Of a DNA stretch of 64,000 nucleotides, positions 60,401 to 64,000 are shown one piece after another. The notes beneath the pieces are model-generated. The model was not told the origin of the DNA. It made no database searches and worked only from the letters and a program-made list of their open reading frames with translations. Made by a program: the position numbers and the translations under genes. This DNA comes from Istiophorus platypterus (lineage: Eukaryota; Chordata; Actinopteri; Istiophoriformes; Istiophoridae). How positions within the stretch are numbered: the first letter of the stretch is position 1; each line of letters starts with the position of its first letter. Where the stretch lies: the NCBI GenBank assembly GCA_016859345.1, contig CM029126.1, positions 14,005,027 through 14,069,026 on the forward strand, given 5' to 3'.

Positions 60401-63400
60401 GTTAAAAGTTCTTTGAAAACACCAAAACCAACAAAAAATAATAATATAAAAATCATAATAACAAGTATTGCCTGTACAGCCAAAGCTAATTTTTGTAGTT
60501 TATTTTGAGTTAACCCCACACACAAACTGCGCTTCTACCATAAATAGACCCCCCCCCAAATGTGTCAACAGCTGAATATGGTCCGCAATAAATGCACAGT
60601 TTGGTCTCGTTTGAGTAATTTTTGCTAAAAACTGCTGTGCCCGACTGTTTTAGAAAATTACTGAGCCTTTTTATAAAATGAAACTAAGTATTTGTGACCC
60701 ATTTTTAAAGATTTTCATCATAATAGAACAAATTAAAGTGAATGCCACAGACAGGGTAAGTTGAAGGTATTCATGGAGGGAGTAACACATCGTTGATTTT
60801 TGTTTTTTTTTATAGGACAATAATAAAATTAGAGTAAAGCCAATCTTATCCTTTAATTGTAATAAGTCTTCCTTCACTGTACATTATAGTTAAAATTTTT
60901 GATGCATACTTAAAAATCTTAATGGGATCTGAGATGAAAATTTTGGCATCAATTAGGTGTCTTCAAACAAAGTGATTTTGTTTTAGTAATATGCTCTTCC
61001 ACAGAACTGAAACTTAGGTGTTGATAGGCTTTCTCCAGCAGTGGCTGAATCATCAGCCAACAGTGCATATCAAATAATACAACCTGAGGGTGCGAAAACC
61101 AAGATTTCCTCTTAATAACTAGATACTGGCGGTTCCTTGCCACGATGTGTAATCATACCCTGCGGCAGGCATGGTTGCAACAGTTCGTCAGGTGGATTGA
61201 GCTGGAGTCTGACCTGAGACCACTCACATTACTGAAGCATGAATGCTGTCATGGGTGACAAATTGCATTTCGAAGCCCACACTATTTGTTTTTTGGCACG
61301 TCCAGGAGACAGGTAATCGCCCTACCCCGGACACAGAACTTTAGTCACAACCTTGTGTTTTCTTAATCGCTGTCGGCCTGTTTTGTTTTGCGTTGGTTCT
61401 CACTAGGTGAGTATACCACCAAGGGAATCATGCTGATTTTAGTAAGCATGGCTTCCTCTGGGCATTAAAATGTGAGATGAAAAATGATTGAATTTGTTTA
61501 AATCTCTGCATCTGGACGGTGTTGGACTATAGCTTGTACTGTCCAGGCTTAGGCTGTGTGGCTATTTTTTTTTTTTAATAAATCACATTTGCTTATTTAA
61601 AATGTCTTAAAGGGGACAATACATCAACAGTTAGCAAAAATACAGTAGGTAAATCACATCAGTGCTGCTAAGTTTACCTCTGAGATGTAGATTGTATTTC
61701 AGCTGTTTGCAAAGCAGGTTTCCCACAACAACATTTCAAAGGCAACAAAGAATCCTGTAAACCCTGTAAACTAGCCACAGGGACCCCAGCATCCCACAAT
61801 GAGACGACCCTACAGTGTTATTGGGGATGGGAGCTGTACTGATCCCTGATGGGTTGCCTCATTTACAAAAGTTTCCTTTGTGAACAAATCAGCCACTGGG
61901 GATCCACAGGGGGAAAAAGGCCTTTCAAACTGTTCCTGTGTCTTTGCAGAGTCCATTCACTCCAGAAGCATGAAACCTAACTCGCAATGACTCACACCTC
62001 TCTGAAAAAAAACTCAGGAGGGGTTGAATCACTCATGATATGAGCCAACAAACTCTGCAATATCGAAACACATTGCCTTTTTTTTTCTAAGTGATCAGTG
62101 AGTTAAAGCAGCAACCAGTGCATGTTAAGTTCCTTTGATGGCTTTAAATTGCGTCCAGTAGAGTACACACAAAAAAAACAGACTTTCACACAGAACAATA
62201 CTCAGGAGGCTTTACTCTACTTTTGTCACTTCCTCTGAAAACAAAGCAATTTAGGAAACATGCAGCAAACACAAGCCCGGCCACAGGGTCGCACAGGAAA
62301 TGCACTGACTTTTTGAAGACAATAGAGGCTGAGCTGGGAGGGTTTACTCTCACAGAACAGAGCAGTACAATGCAAGAGGCCTCAAACTGTCTAAAAAAGG
62401 ACAACACACAACAGGTGTCCATCAGGCACTGATCTTTCAGTAAAGTTGGTCTAGAGCATTTCTAGGTTTTATGTTAAGTTTTAGGCCTGTCTAATACTTT
62501 GATGTATGATGTTTGCAAAAAATGGTACGGCCTTGCTTAGGACTGTGCTTTCCCCTCTTTTTAGATGGCACTTCACCGGTGTTGTAAAATAGCGTCAGCT
62601 TTTGTTTCAACCCGGCTCTTAGACTGTGACAAGGACGGGGAGACATTCTAGTGCAAGTTGAATGAGCAGAGCTGTTTAAAACAAATAAATTAGTAACCAA
62701 TAAACGAGCAAGTCAGGTCTGGGATATCAGTTGTATATTCAGTCGAGTTTTTGCATGGGTTGGCATAACAAAAGGAAAACCCAGCAAAAAAAGCCACAAC
62801 TAAGGGTTTTGTGGGTGGACTCTGCTATACTACCATAAACTATACTAGTTTATGGCCCTATAAACTTGGGGCACAGCATGCCCAGGTGTGCACCATGCCA
62901 CCATTAGAGCTGCCTTCAGGGCCAGCCTGTTTTATGATAAAGAACTGCAACTCAAATGCAACACAGCAGTTATTTTGACGCTATGCTGTTGATCTGTTAA
63001 TCAATGAATTGTTGCAGCTCTGCTGTGTACCTGCAGTCCATGCTACCCCAGTTGGGGACATCCTTGGCCAGCGAAGTATTCAGTACACACAGATACTATG
63101 CTCTGTGTGAAGATTTGCACACGTTTTTTCTCCGCTGCCTCAGGAAAATTATCAAGTCTAAAACTCTAGTACCACTTGGGAATGTCAGGAGCAGCATTCC
63201 TATAAACAGAGCCTCAAGGTATGAAGAGGAGGAGGTGGAGATAGGAGAGTATAATACCAGCAGAGTTGCCCATGACTCAGGCTGACTAAACACCTGGTTT
63301 CCACGATGAGTCAGTGTAACCTAGTACACACTTGTTTCATGAGGTATAACGGTGAAGTAAGAAAGCACCAAAGTGAAAGGTAACTTCTAATGTCTATTGA

Positions 63401-63690
63401 TCGTACTTTAGTTTTGTACACTAGTGGCTCAGTAAATATCACTTTGAAAGCCCCTAGATTTTAACTATTTATAATTATCTCCACAGGACAGCGTGATGAC
63501 AGCATCAATGGGGAGAACAGACGGCGGAGACATAGTGGAGAGGAGTCACACAGTCCTAAAGCTGCCAACGGGACTGCCATTAGGCTAGCTTCACTATCAA
63601 GCTCTGCGTATGACAGTAACTCCGCTCTCCCTAAACTGGCGTCAGAGGTCAATCAAGACCTGCTCGCATCGGGGGCTGTGATCTTGCCAG
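52785..63690 (+). CDS. plekhg4b: PLEKHG4/PLEKHG4B-family Rho guanine nucleotide exchange factor, N-terminal exons only
   Basis: Four coding exons: 52785-52853, 57712-57909, 58860-60096 and 63487-63690. They join in one frame (about 570 residues) and the gene continues past the right edge (phase-1 donor after 63690). The protein starts MLSQGKMHSRAKSRSCENYL, with an in-frame stop just upstream; MHSRAK at codon 7 is an alternative start. Residues about 24-170 (DAESLDNCIQNTLSALY, then DFLLPAKQIL, YHDGWPLCIHEKVVLQLAPL, GDFYLQIVPLG) are the conserved N-terminal region shared by PLEKHG4B and ARHGEF40 (Solo). The rest of the 1,237-bp exon is Ser/Arg-rich and probably disordered (RRLFRKSYMEALQNPMSLGS). 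Family members carry spectrin-like, DH and PH domains downstream, which are not in the window. I prefer plekhg4b to arhgef40 by remembered similarity and because human PLEKHG4B is also on 5p15.33. Confidence 0.75.
53037..53087. repeat. (GT)n microsatellite
   Basis: An uninterrupted TG run of about 25 units in the first visible intron of plekhg4b. Confidence 0.95.
54402..54502. repeat. Long (GT)n microsatellite
   Basis: About 100 bp of GT units with GA, AC and GC interruptions. Confidence 0.95.
57152..57541. mobile_element. Diverged non-autonomous hAT-like element
   Basis: The left end TAGTGGTTTACCTATGGGGG is followed by GGCGACTCCCCAAGTGATCC, and the right end reads GGGGCCGAAACC then CTAGGAACCATTG. 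Fish copies of this kind begin CAGTGGTTCCCAACC with GGGGGTC and a C run and end GGTTGGGAACCACTG. There is no ORF. It lies 170 bp before a plekhg4b exon. Confidence 0.55.
60097..63486 (+). other. plekhg4b intron 3
   Basis: The frame of the preceding exon stays open for about 150 bases past the donor, but conservation-type sequence ends at the donor AG|GTACGG. The rest is AT-rich with a 10-bp-arm palindrome at 62833-62855. I saw no exon or clear repeat. Confidence 0.6.
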
Positions 63691-64000
63691 GTAGGGGTCG
63701 AGCACTGCTTTCCTATCCGCCCATCAGCTTGTTTTGTAGGTATCAGATGCATATTAGAACTGCTGAAGTCAATAAATACTCTTGTACGTACATTACATTA
63801 TCACACAATTTCATGTCACTTTATTAAAAATGTTGTCAAGGCTGACATGGATGGAGTAAAGTTTCCTTTTCTTTTTTTTCTTCTTTTTAGGCACATTTTC
63901 ATTCTTTTCAAGATCATCATCCCTTAACAATTGAATAATACATTTGAATTGCTTAATAACTTGCAATGACCTTTACAAATGAAAAATTCCTTTTAAATCA
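63691..64000 (+). other. Start of the next plekhg4b intron
   Basis: The sequence begins with the donor GTAGGG and is AT-rich to the window end. A pyrimidine tract ending in TTTTTAG at 63891 precedes CACATTTTC, but no convincing coding continuation follows. Confidence 0.5.

Overview
This window is ordinary vertebrate nuclear DNA, almost certainly from a ray-finned (probably percomorph) fish. All genes are split by GT-AG introns, most of them short. Gene order resembles human 5p15.33, where BRD9, TRIP13 and NKD2 lie together. The non-coding DNA holds CA/GT microsatellites and diverged interspersed repeats of kinds I recognise from percomorph genomes: tRNA-derived SINEs and small non-autonomous hAT-like elements. 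There is no prokaryotic, plasmid or viral content and no CRISPR array. I found no previously undescribed biological system.

Layout: (1) 48-4301, minus strand: brd9, a bromodomain subunit of the non-canonical BAF chromatin remodeller; 13 coding exons are visible and the 3' end is off the left edge. (2) 4302-4796: a GC-rich head-to-head promoter. (3) 4797-9480, plus strand: trip13, a complete AAA+ ATPase gene (13 coding exons, 418 aa). (4) About 10.4-14.4 kb: an intergenic stretch with several TCF/LEF-like motifs. (5) 14827-37452, plus strand: nkd2, a complete naked cuticle homolog (10 coding exons, 459 aa) with a 17.9-kb third intron and one GC-AG intron. (6) About 38.2-52.4 kb: a repeat-bearing stretch that may hold a distal non-coding first exon of the next gene. 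(7) 52785-63690, plus strand: the first four coding exons of a PLEKHG4/PLEKHG4B/ARHGEF40-family gene, best called plekhg4b, running off the right edge before its RhoGEF (DH-PH) part.

The four genes do not form a pathway. brd9 and trip13 probably share a promoter. nkd2 is a feedback antagonist of Wnt/Dishevelled signalling, so the TCF/LEF-like motifs upstream of it and inside intron 3, above all a three-motif cluster at 28414-28526, are the most testable regulatory signals. Exon boundaries were worked out by hand from splice signals, unbroken reading frame across every junction, and similarity to the human proteins as I remember them. No alignment or database search was run.
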